A stretch of DNA of 5,996 bases. Origin: Sphingomonas bacterium (GTDB lineage: Bacteria > Pseudomonadota > Alphaproteobacteria > Sphingomonadales > Sphingomonadaceae). The position numbers were made by a program, and so were the translations under genes. The stretch spans positions 1 to 5,996 of the forward strand of contig JAJAYY010000180.1 of NCBI GenBank assembly GCA_026785965.1. Direction: 5' to 3'. A model generated the notes under the pieces. The model saw only the letters and a program-made list of their open reading frames with translations. It searched no databases and was not told the DNA's origin. This document shows, one piece after another, positions 1 to 5,996 of this stretch; positions within the stretch are counted from its first letter, which is position 1; every line of letters starts with the position of its first letter.

Positions 1-428
1 ACAATAATGTCATCGCCAATCACTGGCTGATCAACATGGTCGCGCCCGACATGCTGGCGCGCGAGGACGGCTCGATCATCATCATCTCGTCGGTCGGCGG
101 GCTGACCGGATCGGCGACGATCGGGGCCTATAACATTTCGAAAGCCGCCGATTTCCAACTCGCACGCAACCTCGCGGCCGAATTCGGTCCCAGCGGCGTG
201 CGCATCAACTGCATCGCGCCGGGCCTGATCAAGACCGCTTTCGCCAAGGCGTTGTGGGAAAATCCCGACACGCTCAAGGCAGTCACGCGTCACACCCCGA
301 TGCGCCGCATCGGCGAGCCGCACGAGATCGCCGGAGCCGCGGTGTTCCTCGCCGCGCCCGCCTCGACCTTCATGACCGGCCAGACGATTGTCGTCGATGG
401 CGGCAGCACGATCGGGGTCGGCCTCTGA
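1..428 (+). CDS. SDR-family NAD(P)-dependent oxidoreductase, C-terminal part (5' end outside window)
   Basis: This is the 3' portion of a short-chain dehydrogenase/reductase, a cytoplasmic Rossmann-fold enzyme that oxidises or reduces a hydroxyl/carbonyl with NAD(H) or NADP(H). The frame is open from base 3 and ends in TGA at 426-428. The visible protein starts [12 protein letters not shown], which continues upstream of the first ATG (36), so that ATG is not the real start. Visible family marks are the catalytic Ser (codon 90-92, in IIIISS), the YxxxK pair in YNISK (Tyr 129-131, Lys 141-143), the IAPGLIKT segment after beta-6, and the closing VVDGG. The Ser-Tyr spacing of 13 residues is normal. 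About 140 residues are visible, so the TGxxxGxG cofactor loop and roughly the first 110-120 residues lie outside. The stop overlaps the next SDR's start by one base, so the two are probably translationally coupled. Family is sure; substrate cannot be assigned. Confidence 0.93.
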   Translation, partial: NNVIANHWLINMVAPDMLAREDGSIIIISSVGGLTGSATIGAYNISKAADFQLARNLAAEFGPSGVRINCIAPGLIKTAFAKALWENPDTLKAVTRHTPMRRIGEPHEIAGAAVFLAAPASTFMTGQTIVVDGGSTIGVGL

Positions 429-1180
429 TGAGCCGCCTCGCCGGCAAGATCGCGATCGTCACCGGCGCCGGATCGGGCATCGGCAAGGCGACGGTCGAAC
501 TGTTCCGCTCCGAAGGCGCGCAGGTGGTCGGCGCGGACCTCAAGGGCGCCGACGTCGAATGTGCTGCGGGCGACGAGGCCCAGGTCGCGACGCTGATCGA
601 CCAGGCCATCGCCAAGCATGGCGGGCTCGACATTTTTTTCGCCAATGCCGGGATCGCTGGCGGGCTCGCCTCGATCTTTGAACAATCGCCCGATGACTGG
701 GCCGAAATCCTGCGCGTCAATTTGATCGGCCCGGCGATGGCAATCAAGCATGCCGCGCCGCACATCAAGGCGCGGGGCGGGGGCTCGATCATCTGCACTG
801 CCTCGGTCGCTGGCTTGCGCTCGGGCGCGGGCGGTCCCGCATATTCGGCCTCGAAGGCGGGGGTGATCAGCCTGGTCAAGACCGCTGCCCAGCAACTGTC
901 CGGCTCGAACGTCCGGGTCAACGCGATCTGCCCCGGGCTGATTGAAACCGGGATGACCGAATTCGTCTATGAGCGCGCCCGCGCCAAGGGGAAGGAAGAT
1001 CAGCTTGGCCATCTCAACCCGTTGAAACGCGGCGGCGCGCCGATCGAGATCGCCAAAGCCGCTTTATTCCTTGCCTCGGACGAAGCGAGCTACGTCAACG
1101 GCCACGCACTGGTCGTCGACGGCGGCCTCAGTTCCTCGCACCCTTACAACAACCAAAGCTACGGCCGCACGGCCATCTAG
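428..1180 (+). CDS. SDR-family oxidoreductase, complete (250 aa)
   Basis: A complete classical short-chain dehydrogenase/reductase of normal length. The cofactor loop TGAGSGIG is at residues 12-19, an acidic Asp37 ends beta-2 (usually a sign of NAD(H) preference), NAG is at 73-75, and the catalytic set is Asn98, Ser126, Tyr139 and Lys143 (YSASK). A PGLIET segment at 169-174 and a VVDGG near the end complete the fold. A tail of about 16 residues after the VDGG, rich in Ser, Asn and Tyr, may join the oligomer interface. I chose the ATG at 428 because the TGxxxGxG loop then falls at the usual distance from the N-terminus and the start forms a TGATG junction with the upstream SDR stop. The frame is open further upstream (ATG at 254), but that stretch is Arg/His-rich shadow sequence of the previous gene. 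Likely a hydroxyacyl- or alcohol-type dehydrogenase in the same pathway as its neighbours; the substrate is unknown. Confidence 0.95.
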   Translation: MSRLAGKIAIVTGAGSGIGKATVELFRSEGAQVVGADLKGADVECAAGDEAQVATLIDQAIAKHGGLDIFFANAGIAGGLASIFEQSPDDWAEILRVNLIGPAMAIKHAAPHIKARGGGSIICTASVAGLRSGAGGPAYSASKAGVISLVKTAAQQLSGSNVRVNAICPGLIETGMTEFVYERARAKGKEDQLGHLNPLKRGGAPIEIAKAALFLASDEASYVNGHALVVDGGLSSSHPYNNQSYGRTAI

Positions 1181-1194
1181 ACCGGAGACGAACC

Positions 1195-3255
1195 ATGACC
1201 TCGCCCATCTCAACCCACAAGCATCACGACATCCTCGTCGTCACCTCGAATAACCCGCCGGTCAACGCATTGGGTGCCGCGGTTCGCCAGGGGCTGGTCG
1301 CGGCGATTGAGCAGGCCGAGGGCGACGCGAGCGTCAAGGCGGTGGTGATCCGCTGCGAAGGGCAGACCTTCTTCGCCGGCGCCGACATCACCGAATTCGG
1401 CAAGCCCCCGGTGATGCCGTGGCTGCCCGAAGTGGTCGACCGGATCGAAAATTGCTCGAAGCCGGTGGTCGCCGCGATCCACGGCACTGCGCTTGGCGGC
1501 GGGCTCGAGATTGCCTTGGGCTGCCACTATCGGGTCGCGGTTTCGAGCGCCAGGTTCGGGGTTCCCGAAGTCAAGTTGGGCCTTCTCCCCGGCGCCGGCG
1601 GGACCCAGCGTCTGCCGCGCGTCGCGGGCGTCCCCAAAGCGCTTGAGATGGTCACCGGCGGCGGCATGATCGGCGCCAAGGAAGCGAGCGACCTCGGCCT
1701 TATCGACCGGCTGATCGAAGGCGACCTTCAGCAACATGCGGTGGCCTATGCCGAAGAGGTCAAGGACATCCGCCCGCTGCCTAAATCGTCCGAGCGCGAC
1801 GACAAGCTCGCCGAAGCGCGCGCCAACCCCGGCCTGTTCGACGACTTCCGCAAGGCCAATGCGCGCAAGTTCCGCGGCTTCGAGGCCCCCGAGGCCAACA
1901 TCAAGGCGGTCGAGGCCGCACTTGCCAAACCATATGCCCAGCGCGTGCTCGACGAGCGCAATTTGTTCATGGGGCTAATGGCCGGCAGCCAGGCGCGCGC
2001 CCAGCAATATTTCTTCTTCGCCGAGCGCAAGGCATCGAAGATCGAAGGCATCCCCGACGACACCCGCCCGCGCGACATCACAAACGTCGGGGTGATCGGC
2101 GCAGGCACGATGGGCGGCGGCATTTCGATGAACTTCCTGTCGGCCGGGATCCCGGTGACGATCGTCGAAATGGCGCAGGACGCGCTCGACCGCGGCACCG
2201 GCACGATGCGCAAGAATTACGAAGCGACCGCCGCCAAGGGGCGGATGACTCCTGAGCAGGTCGAGCAAGCGATGGGTGCGCTTACCCCGACGCTCGATTT
2301 TGCCGCGCTCGCCGATTGCGACCTGATCATCGAGGCGGTGTTCGAAACGATGGAGATCAAGCAGGAAATCTTCACCAAGCTTGACGCGATCGCCAAGCCC
2401 GGCGCGATCCTCGCTTCGAACACCAGCTATTTGAACGTCGACGAGATCGCCGCTTCAACGTCGCGCCCGCAGGATGTCGTCGGGCTCCACTTCTTCTCGC
2501 CTGCCAACATCATGAAATTGCTCGAGGTCGTGCGCGGCGCCAAGACCGCGCCCGACGTGCTCGTCACCGCGATGGCGCTGGCCAAGAAGATCAAGAAGGT
2601 CGCGGTGGTGGCGGGGGTGTGCCACGGCTTCATCGGCAATCGCATGCTGATGCCGCGCCAGGTCGAGGCGACCAAATTGCTATTGGAAGGCGCCACGCCC
2701 GATCAGATCGACCGCGTCCATGTCGAATTCGGGATGCCGATGGGACCGTTCCAGATGGCCGACCTCGCTGGGGTCGATATCGGCTGGCACCGCGACGTCA
2801 ACCGGATTGAGAATATCCGCGACGCGCTCGCCGCCGAAGGGCGCTGGGGCCAGAAAAAGAACGCCGGTTTCTACGACTATGACGACAAGCGCCGGCCGTC
2901 CCCGAGCGCTCGGGTTCAGGAGATCATCGATGACTTCCGCACCAAGGAAGGTGTCGAGAAGCGCGAAATTTCGGACCAGGAAATCGTCGAGCGCACACTT
3001 TACACGATGGTCAATGAAGGCGCCAAGATCCTCGAGGAAGGCATGGCCCAGCGCGCCTCCGACATCGATGTGGTGTGGATCTATGGCTATGGCTGGCCAG
3101 TCTACCGCGGCGGGCCGATGTTCTGGGCCGATACCGAAGGGCTCGACAAGATCGTCGCTGGACTGAAGAATCAGGAAGCACGCATGGGGAGCGATTTCAG
3201 CTTCAGCCAGTTGTTGCTCGACAAGGCAGGCGCCGGGGAAAAGTTCACCCGCTAG
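1195..3255 (+). CDS. Bifunctional enoyl-CoA hydratase / 3-hydroxyacyl-CoA dehydrogenase (FadB/FadJ/MFE-1 type)
   Basis: A fused beta-oxidation enzyme (686 aa; FadB and FadJ are a little over 700). It should hydrate trans-2-enoyl-CoA and then oxidise the L-3-hydroxyacyl-CoA with NAD+. Residues about 1-190 are a crotonase domain: the oxyanion-hole segments are FFAGADI (59-65) and ALGGG (99-103), and both catalytic acids, Glu105 and Glu125, are present. After a helical linker, the NAD-binding 3-hydroxyacyl-CoA dehydrogenase domain starts at about residue 297 with GAGTMG at 302-307, catalytic Glu380 and the HFFSP motif with catalytic His432. Two C-terminal dehydrogenase repeats follow ([15 protein letters not shown], then [12 protein letters not shown]). 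The ATG has a good ribosome site, GGAG at 1184-1187, seven bases upstream. It lies 14 bp after the second SDR. I leave the symbol empty because fadB, fadJ and other family members cannot be told apart here and no thiolase is adjacent. Confidence 0.95.
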   Translation: MTSPISTHKHHDILVVTSNNPPVNALGAAVRQGLVAAIEQAEGDASVKAVVIRCEGQTFFAGADITEFGKPPVMPWLPEVVDRIENCSKPVVAAIHGTALGGGLEIALGCHYRVAVSSARFGVPEVKLGLLPGAGGTQRLPRVAGVPKALEMVTGGGMIGAKEASDLGLIDRLIEGDLQQHAVAYAEEVKDIRPLPKSSERDDKLAEARANPGLFDDFRKANARKFRGFEAPEANIKAVEAALAKPYAQRVLDERNLFMGLMAGSQARAQQYFFFAERKASKIEGIPDDTRPRDITNVGVIGAGTMGGGISMNFLSAGIPVTIVEMAQDALDRGTGTMRKNYEATAAKGRMTPEQVEQAMGALTPTLDFAALADCDLIIEAVFETMEIKQEIFTKLDAIAKPGAILASNTSYLNVDEIAASTSRPQDVVGLHFFSPANIMKLLEVVRGAKTAPDVLVTAMALAKKIKKVAVVAGVCHGFIGNRMLMPRQVEATKLLLEGATPDQIDRVHVEFGMPMGPFQMADLAGVDIGWHRDVNRIENIRDALAAEGRWGQKKNAGFYDYDDKRRPSPSARVQEIIDDFRTKEGVEKREISDQEIVERTLYTMVNEGAKILEEGMAQRASDIDVVWIYGYGWPVYRGGPMFWADTEGLDKIVAGLKNQEARMGSDFSFSQLLLDKAGAGEKFTR

Positions 3256-3283
3256 CCCGCGGCACGATAATGAGGGAACGCTG

Positions 3284-3844
3284 ATGAGCGATTATATGAT
3301 CGAGCACACTACCGGCGATCGCGCGGTGCGCTACAAGTCGATCGTCGTCGTGATCCACTGGATCACCGCCGCTTTCGTGCTGACCCAGGTCTATCTCGGT
3401 TTCGCATTCGGCAGTTTCCCCAAGGGCAGCGTCGAGCGCACCGAATTGTTCACTTGGCACAAGACCGTGGGGGTGACGATATTGCTGCTCGCGCTGATCC
3501 GCCTCGCGGTGCGGCTGCTCAATCCGCCGCCACCGTTTCCGACCGACCTGCCGAAATGGGAGCGCGCGTTTGCGGTTTGGAACCACCGCATTTTCTATTT
3601 CCTGCTGATTGCGCTTCCGCTCACCGGCCTTGCCGCCGTGTCGAAGGGCGGGCCGAGCACTGAGATCGTCGGCGGGCTGACCGTGCCGACGGTGCCGCTG
3701 CCGATCGGCGAGCTGCACGAGCCCTTGGTGTTCACCACCATTGCCTTGGTCCTGCTCCACGTCGGCGCCGCGCTCAAGCAGCAGTTTTTCGACCGCGGCC
3801 CGGTCGCCGACCGGATGTGGCCGTTTCGCTCGACCCGAGACTAA
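3284..3844 (+). CDS. Cytochrome b561 family membrane protein (CybB/superoxide oxidase-like)
   Basis: A 186-residue inner-membrane di-heme cytochrome. Four hydrophobic helices are visible at about residues 18-42, 60-79, 101-121 and 147-168. Candidate heme ligands are His25 in helix 1, His59 at the head of helix 2, and His145 and His159 in helix 4. The 14-residue spacing of the last pair matches the bacterial CybB-type family. Family members move electrons between ubiquinone and another partner; E. coli CybB oxidises superoxide and reduces ubiquinone. Whether this protein does the same is inferred from family only. The start is supported by GAGGGA at 3272-3277, six bases upstream. It lies 28 bp after the hydratase/dehydrogenase gene and is probably the last gene of that operon, where it might deal with electrons or superoxide from flavoenzymes. 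Its TAA overlaps the stop of the convergent transporter gene. Confidence 0.92.
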   Translation: MSDYMIEHTTGDRAVRYKSIVVVIHWITAAFVLTQVYLGFAFGSFPKGSVERTELFTWHKTVGVTILLLALIRLAVRLLNPPPPFPTDLPKWERAFAVWNHRIFYFLLIALPLTGLAAVSKGGPSTEIVGGLTVPTVPLPIGELHEPLVFTTIALVLLHVGAALKQQFFDRGPVADRMWPFRSTRD

Positions 3845-5007
3845 CGCTCTTTCGGCAGCAGGATCAGCATCGCGCCCGCCAGCGCAGCGAGCGCGGCAGC
3901 GGCTGTGAAGGTCGCCGCCGGCCCGCTGCGGTCCCACAATAATCCCGCGCCGAGGCTGGCGAGCAAGGCCGCGATTCCGCTGGCGAAAAAGAAGGCGCCG
4001 AAGCTGGTAGCGCGCTTGTCCTCGCTCGCGGCATCGGCGATCATGCGGCTGAAGATGCCCTGCGTCAGCGCCATGTGTGCGCCCCACAGCACCACCCCGA
4101 TGCCGATCGCCCACAGGCTGGTCGCCCGCGCCAGCCACAGGTCGGCAACCACCAGCAGCGCGATCCCGGCGAGCAGCACATGGCGCGGGGCGATACGGTC
4201 GCTTAGGTGACCGGCGGGGTAAGCGAGCGCCAGGAAGGAGAGGTTGAACAGCGCCAGCACGAGCGGCGACCATTGCGCCGACAGCCCCGAATCCATTGCC
4301 TTCAAAATCAGGAAACTCTCCGAAAAGCGCGCCAGCCCGAACAGGAAACCGACCGCGATCAGCCGCTTGACCGGGCGATCGAGCGAGCGAAATCCGCCCC
4401 ACGCCATCTTGGGCTTGATCGATGCATGGTCGCGCGCCTCATTGAGCATCACCCACGCGAACAGGAACTACAGCGCCGCCGGGATCGCCGCGACCCAGAA
4501 TACGGCGCGGATGTCCCCCGCGAACGCGATCATCAGCCCGACTGCGGCGAGTGGAGCAAGGAACGCGCCGACGGTGTCGAGCGACTGGCGCAGTCCGAAC
4601 GCGCGCCCGCGCAGTGCGGGTGGCGTATCGTCGGCGATCATCGCATCGCGCGGCGCCCCGCGAATGCCCTTGCCGATGCGATCGACGAACCGCGCGCCGA
4701 GCACCGGCAGCGCGGTCGTGGCGAGCGGGAACAGCGGCTTGGACAGCGCCGCCATGCCATAGCCGAGCAGGATCCACGGCTTGCGCCTTTGGCTGCGGTC
4801 GCTGAGCCGACCCGAAGCGAGCTTGGCGATGTTTGCGGTGGCTTCGGCAACCCCGTCGAGCGCGCCCATCGCCGCGACTGGCAAGCCGAGCGTGATGGTC
4901 AAAAAAGCCGGCAGCAGCGCATGATAAATCTCACTCGACAAATCCATCAGCAGGCTGACGATGCCGAGGATCCACACCGAACGGGGCAGGGCAGGTCGTT
5001 TGTCCAT
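3841..5007 (-). pseudogene. MFS transporter interrupted by one in-frame TAG
   Basis: A 12-helix major facilitator superfamily transporter reading from 5007 down to 3841, 387 residues plus an internal stop at codon 180, which is close to normal family length. The N-half (179 aa) begins MDKRPALPRSVWILG. It carries the loop 2-3 motif GRLSDRSQRRK (66-76) and a conserved DRIGKGIRGAPRD (109-121), and it reaches IPAAL at the stop. In the same frame the protein resumes FLFAWV, with a second motif-A copy AGHLSDR (265-271) and helices 7-12, ending LLPKER. The break is in predicted helix 6, so neither half should be a working pump. Start 5007 was preferred to the ATG at 5106: the extra 33 residues are not family-like and would fill the promoter gap. 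Because it is divergent from a MarR gene, it is probably a drug or small-molecule exporter under that regulator; the substrate is unknown. The stop may be a real mutation or a base error. Confidence 0.85.
4468..4470 (-). other. Premature amber codon in the MFS gene
   Basis: The plus strand reads CTA here, which is TAG on the coding strand. Transporter-like sequence lies on both sides in one frame, so a single base substitution explains the break and no indel is needed. Sense codons one change away include Tyr, Leu, Trp, Ser, Gln, Lys and Glu. No Shine-Dalgarno-like sequence precedes the GTG (4452) or ATG (4449) that follow, so re-initiation is not supported. Confidence 0.9.
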
Positions 5008-5108
5008 CCGACGTCTTTGTAAGCGACGCGGATGAGACGCAATCCCACATTGTCGCGATTCTCCGCTCCCAACCTTGCCAAGCTGAAAATCTTTGCTAGC
5101 CTGCAATA
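5008..5108. promoter_or_regulatory. Divergent MFS/marR intergenic promoter region
   Basis: This 101 bp gap must hold the start signals for both divergent genes and is less GC-rich than the flanking genes. Towards marR there is TTGCCA (5075-5080), then 16 bases, then a poor TAGCCT (5097-5102); if used, transcription would start at or near the marR ATG. Towards the transporter, minus-strand TTGCGT (5042-5037) is followed after 15 bases by TACAAA (5021-5016), eight bases before the start. Neither gene has a clear Shine-Dalgarno sequence, which fits leaderless or near-leaderless messages. The existence of a control region follows from the layout; the exact boxes are guesses. Confidence 0.5.
5093..5106. 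promoter_or_regulatory. Candidate MarR operator (TTGC-N6-GCAA)
   Basis: An inverted repeat with 4-base arms, TTGC (5093-5096) and GCAA (5103-5106), ends two bases before the marR start codon and covers the likely -10 region. E. coli MarR sites use the similar arms TTGCC/GGCAA, with TTGC and GCAA four bases apart. Here the gap is six and only four bases per arm match, so it could be chance. The position fits autorepression. A second weak repeat, CAAT-N5-ATTG, is at 5040-5052. Confidence 0.3.
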
Positions 5109-5522
5109 ATGTGGGGGAATAGTTCAGCGACGGCTTTGGCGGCGCGCTTCGCGGGGCTGGTCGAGCTGTTGGGCGGGGACACCGCCGCGGCCAAGACCGC
5201 CGGTCAGCAGCGGGACTTGCTCGCTGCGGTCGGCAAGCATGAGCCCGCGATGCTCAATCAGGTCGCCGCGGCGGTCAAGCGCGGCGCCCCGGCGATCAGC
5301 CGCGCGATCGACGCGCTGGTCCGCGCGGGATTGGTCGAGCGCCAGCCGGATCCCGACAATCGCCGCCGCCTCGCGCTGCGGCTGACCGACAGCGGCCGCG
5401 AGGCGATGGTTCGCCCGCCGGTCAGCGAAGGCGGCCTCGACGCGCGCCTGTCAAAGCTCGCCGCGAGCGAATTGCGCGCGCTCGAGCGCGGCCTCGAAAT
5501 CCTCGAGCGCCTGCCGCGCTAG
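5109..5522 (+). CDS. MarR-family winged helix-turn-helix transcriptional regulator
   Basis: A 137-residue DNA-binding regulator of normal MarR length. The winged helix is clear: a helix around residues 45-57, a recognition helix at about 60-72 ([15 protein letters not shown]), then the wing with the family's DPDNRRR at 81-87 and beta strand LALRLT. An N-terminal helix and a C-terminal helix (about 110-134) should form the dimer interface. MarR proteins usually bind as dimers to a palindrome between themselves and a divergent gene and release on binding a small, often aromatic, ligand. Here the divergent gene is an MFS transporter, so control of that exporter and of itself is the natural inference. 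ATG 5109 is the only ATG available, because the same frame has a stop at 5097-5099. No clear ribosome site precedes it, so a leaderless message is possible. The ligand cannot be told from sequence. Confidence 0.9.
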   Translation: MWGNSSATALAARFAGLVELLGGDTAAAKTAGQQRDLLAAVGKHEPAMLNQVAAAVKRGAPAISRAIDALVRAGLVERQPDPDNRRRLALRLTDSGREAMVRPPVSEGGLDARLSKLAASELRALERGLEILERLPR

Positions 5523-5571
5523 GCCAACCGTTTAACATCGCAGCCCAATCCGAGTTTGCCGCCGACACGCC

Positions 5572-5600
5572 TTGTTGCGCCGAGCCATTTCGGCTAGGGG
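5572..5600 (+). promoter_or_regulatory. Putative typA promoter
   Basis: TTGTTG at 5572-5577 and TAGGGG at 5595-5600 are separated by exactly 17 bases, as in a housekeeping sigma-70 promoter. The -35 half is fair, while the -10 keeps only the leading TA. The predicted start, near 5607, would leave a leader of about 20 bases before the typA ATG at 5629, with a weak GGGA in front. The spacer holds a short hairpin-like repeat, GCCGA/TCGGC (5579-5594). Confidence 0.4.
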
Positions 5601-5628
5601 CGCGCTTACTCTTATCCGGGACATCGAA

Positions 5629-5996
5629 ATGAATTTGCGTAACGTGGCGATCATCGCCCACGTCGATCATGGCAAGACCACGCTCGTCGATCAGCTTTTC
5701 CGCCAGTCGGGCACCTTCCGCGACAATCAGCGCGTCGAAGAGCGCGCAATGGACTCGAACGACCTCGAGAAAGAGCGCGGAATCACGATTCTCGCCAAGT
5801 GCACCTCGGTCGAATGGCCCGATGCCAGCGGCACCGTCACCCACATCAACATTGTCGACACCCCCGGCCACGCCGATTTCGGCGGCGAGGTCGAGCGCAT
5901 CCTGAGCATGGTCGACGGCGTGATCCTGCTGGTCGACGCCGCCGAAGGCCCGATGCCGCAGACCAAGTTCGTCACCGGCAAGGCGCTCGCGCTGGG
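5629..5996 (+). CDS. typA: Ribosome-associated GTPase TypA/BipA, N-terminal part (3' end outside window)
   Basis: The first 122 codons of a translational GTPase related to EF-G and LepA. TypA/BipA binds the ribosome and helps ribosome assembly and translation under stress, such as cold. The GTPase core is visible: G1 P-loop AHVDHGKT (10-17), switch I with RGITI (50-54), and G3 DTPGH (77-81). The NKxD G4 motif and domains II-V lie beyond the window. The stretches around [14 protein letters not shown] and [19 protein letters not shown] separate it from LepA and EF-G. ATG 5629 puts the P-loop at the usual TypA position. A weak GGGA lies about nine bases upstream, and a possible promoter is at 5572-5600. 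The gene runs in the same direction as marR but 106 bp away, so it is probably its own transcription unit. The frame is intact to the window edge, with no sign of damage. Confidence 0.96.
   Translation, partial: MNLRNVAIIAHVDHGKTTLVDQLFRQSGTFRDNQRVEERAMDSNDLEKERGITILAKCTSVEWPDASGTVTHINIVDTPGHADFGGEVERILSMVDGVILLVDAAEGPMPQTKFVTGKALAL

Noticed and set aside
254..427. Possible 58-residue N-terminal extension of the second SDR from an upstream ATG
   Set aside because: The extension is Arg/His-rich, unlike SDR N-termini, and is the out-of-frame shadow of the first SDR. ATG 428 places TGxxxGxG at the normal position.
3270..3284. Four-codon mini-frame (ATG AGG GAA CGC TGA) whose stop overlaps the cytochrome start
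   Set aside because: It has no ribosome site of its own, and the AGGGA within it already serves as the cytochrome's Shine-Dalgarno. Probably chance.
3245..4402. Long open frame on the minus strand opposite the cytochrome gene and part of the transporter
   Set aside because: It lies antisense to a clear cytochrome b561 and out of frame with the transporter, and its product is low-complexity Arg/Gly/Ala-rich sequence typical of GC-rich shadows.
3841..4452. C-terminal half of the transporter as an independent gene from GTG 4452 or ATG 4449
   Set aside because: There is no ribosome site, the start falls inside helix 6, and half-MFS proteins of this kind are not expected. A broken single gene is simpler.
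4207..5022. Long plus-strand open frame across the transporter gene
   Set aside because: The product is Arg/Gln/Glu-rich with no recognisable fold, while the minus strand shows clear MFS motifs and membrane helices.
5008..5106. Upstream ATG (5106) as the transporter start
   Set aside because: It would add 33 non-family residues and leave almost no promoter space before marR. ATG 5007 gives a typical short MFS N-terminus.
5579..5594. GCCGA/TCGGC hairpin as a terminator for marR
   Set aside because: The stem is only five base pairs, no T-tract follows, and it lies inside the likely typA promoter spacer.

Overview
The window is GC-rich, densely coded bacterial chromosome. Codon choice, protein style and the start of a TypA/BipA GTPase gene point to an alphaproteobacterium, most likely a sphingomonad (Sphingomonadales). 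That placement rests on recognising protein style, not on a marker I could test. All intergenic gaps are about 100 bp or shorter. I see no tRNA or rRNA gene, CRISPR array, insertion sequence or phage signature.

Left block (1-3844, + strand): four genes lie head to tail. They are the 3' end of a short-chain dehydrogenase/reductase (SDR), a second complete SDR overlapping it by one base, a fused enoyl-CoA hydratase/3-hydroxyacyl-CoA dehydrogenase of the FadB/FadJ/MFE-1 type, and a four-helix cytochrome b561. Gaps are -1, 14 and 28 bp, so this is probably one transcript. It looks like an accessory acyl-CoA (beta-oxidation type) module with two NAD(P)-linked oxidoreductases and a membrane b-type cytochrome. 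No thiolase or acyl-CoA dehydrogenase is in view, and the real substrate is unknown.

Middle block (3841-5522): a major facilitator superfamily (MFS) transporter gene on the - strand converges on the cytochrome gene so tightly that the stop codons overlap. It diverges from a MarR-family regulator gene on the + strand across a 101 bp gap. This is a classic regulator/efflux-pump pair. The transporter frame carries one in-frame TAG (4468-4470) inside predicted transmembrane helix 6. Homology-like sequence continues in the same frame on both sides, so the gene is a recent pseudogene, a sequencing error or, less likely, a readthrough case. TAG ends four of the six complete frames here, which argues against general TAG recoding.

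Right edge (5523-5996): a 106 bp gap with a plausible promoter precedes the first 122 codons of typA/bipA, cut by the window end.

I do not find a convincing undescribed system. The points most worth following up are the interrupted transporter, the possible MarR operator at the marR start, and the SDR-SDR-MFE-cytochrome operon.
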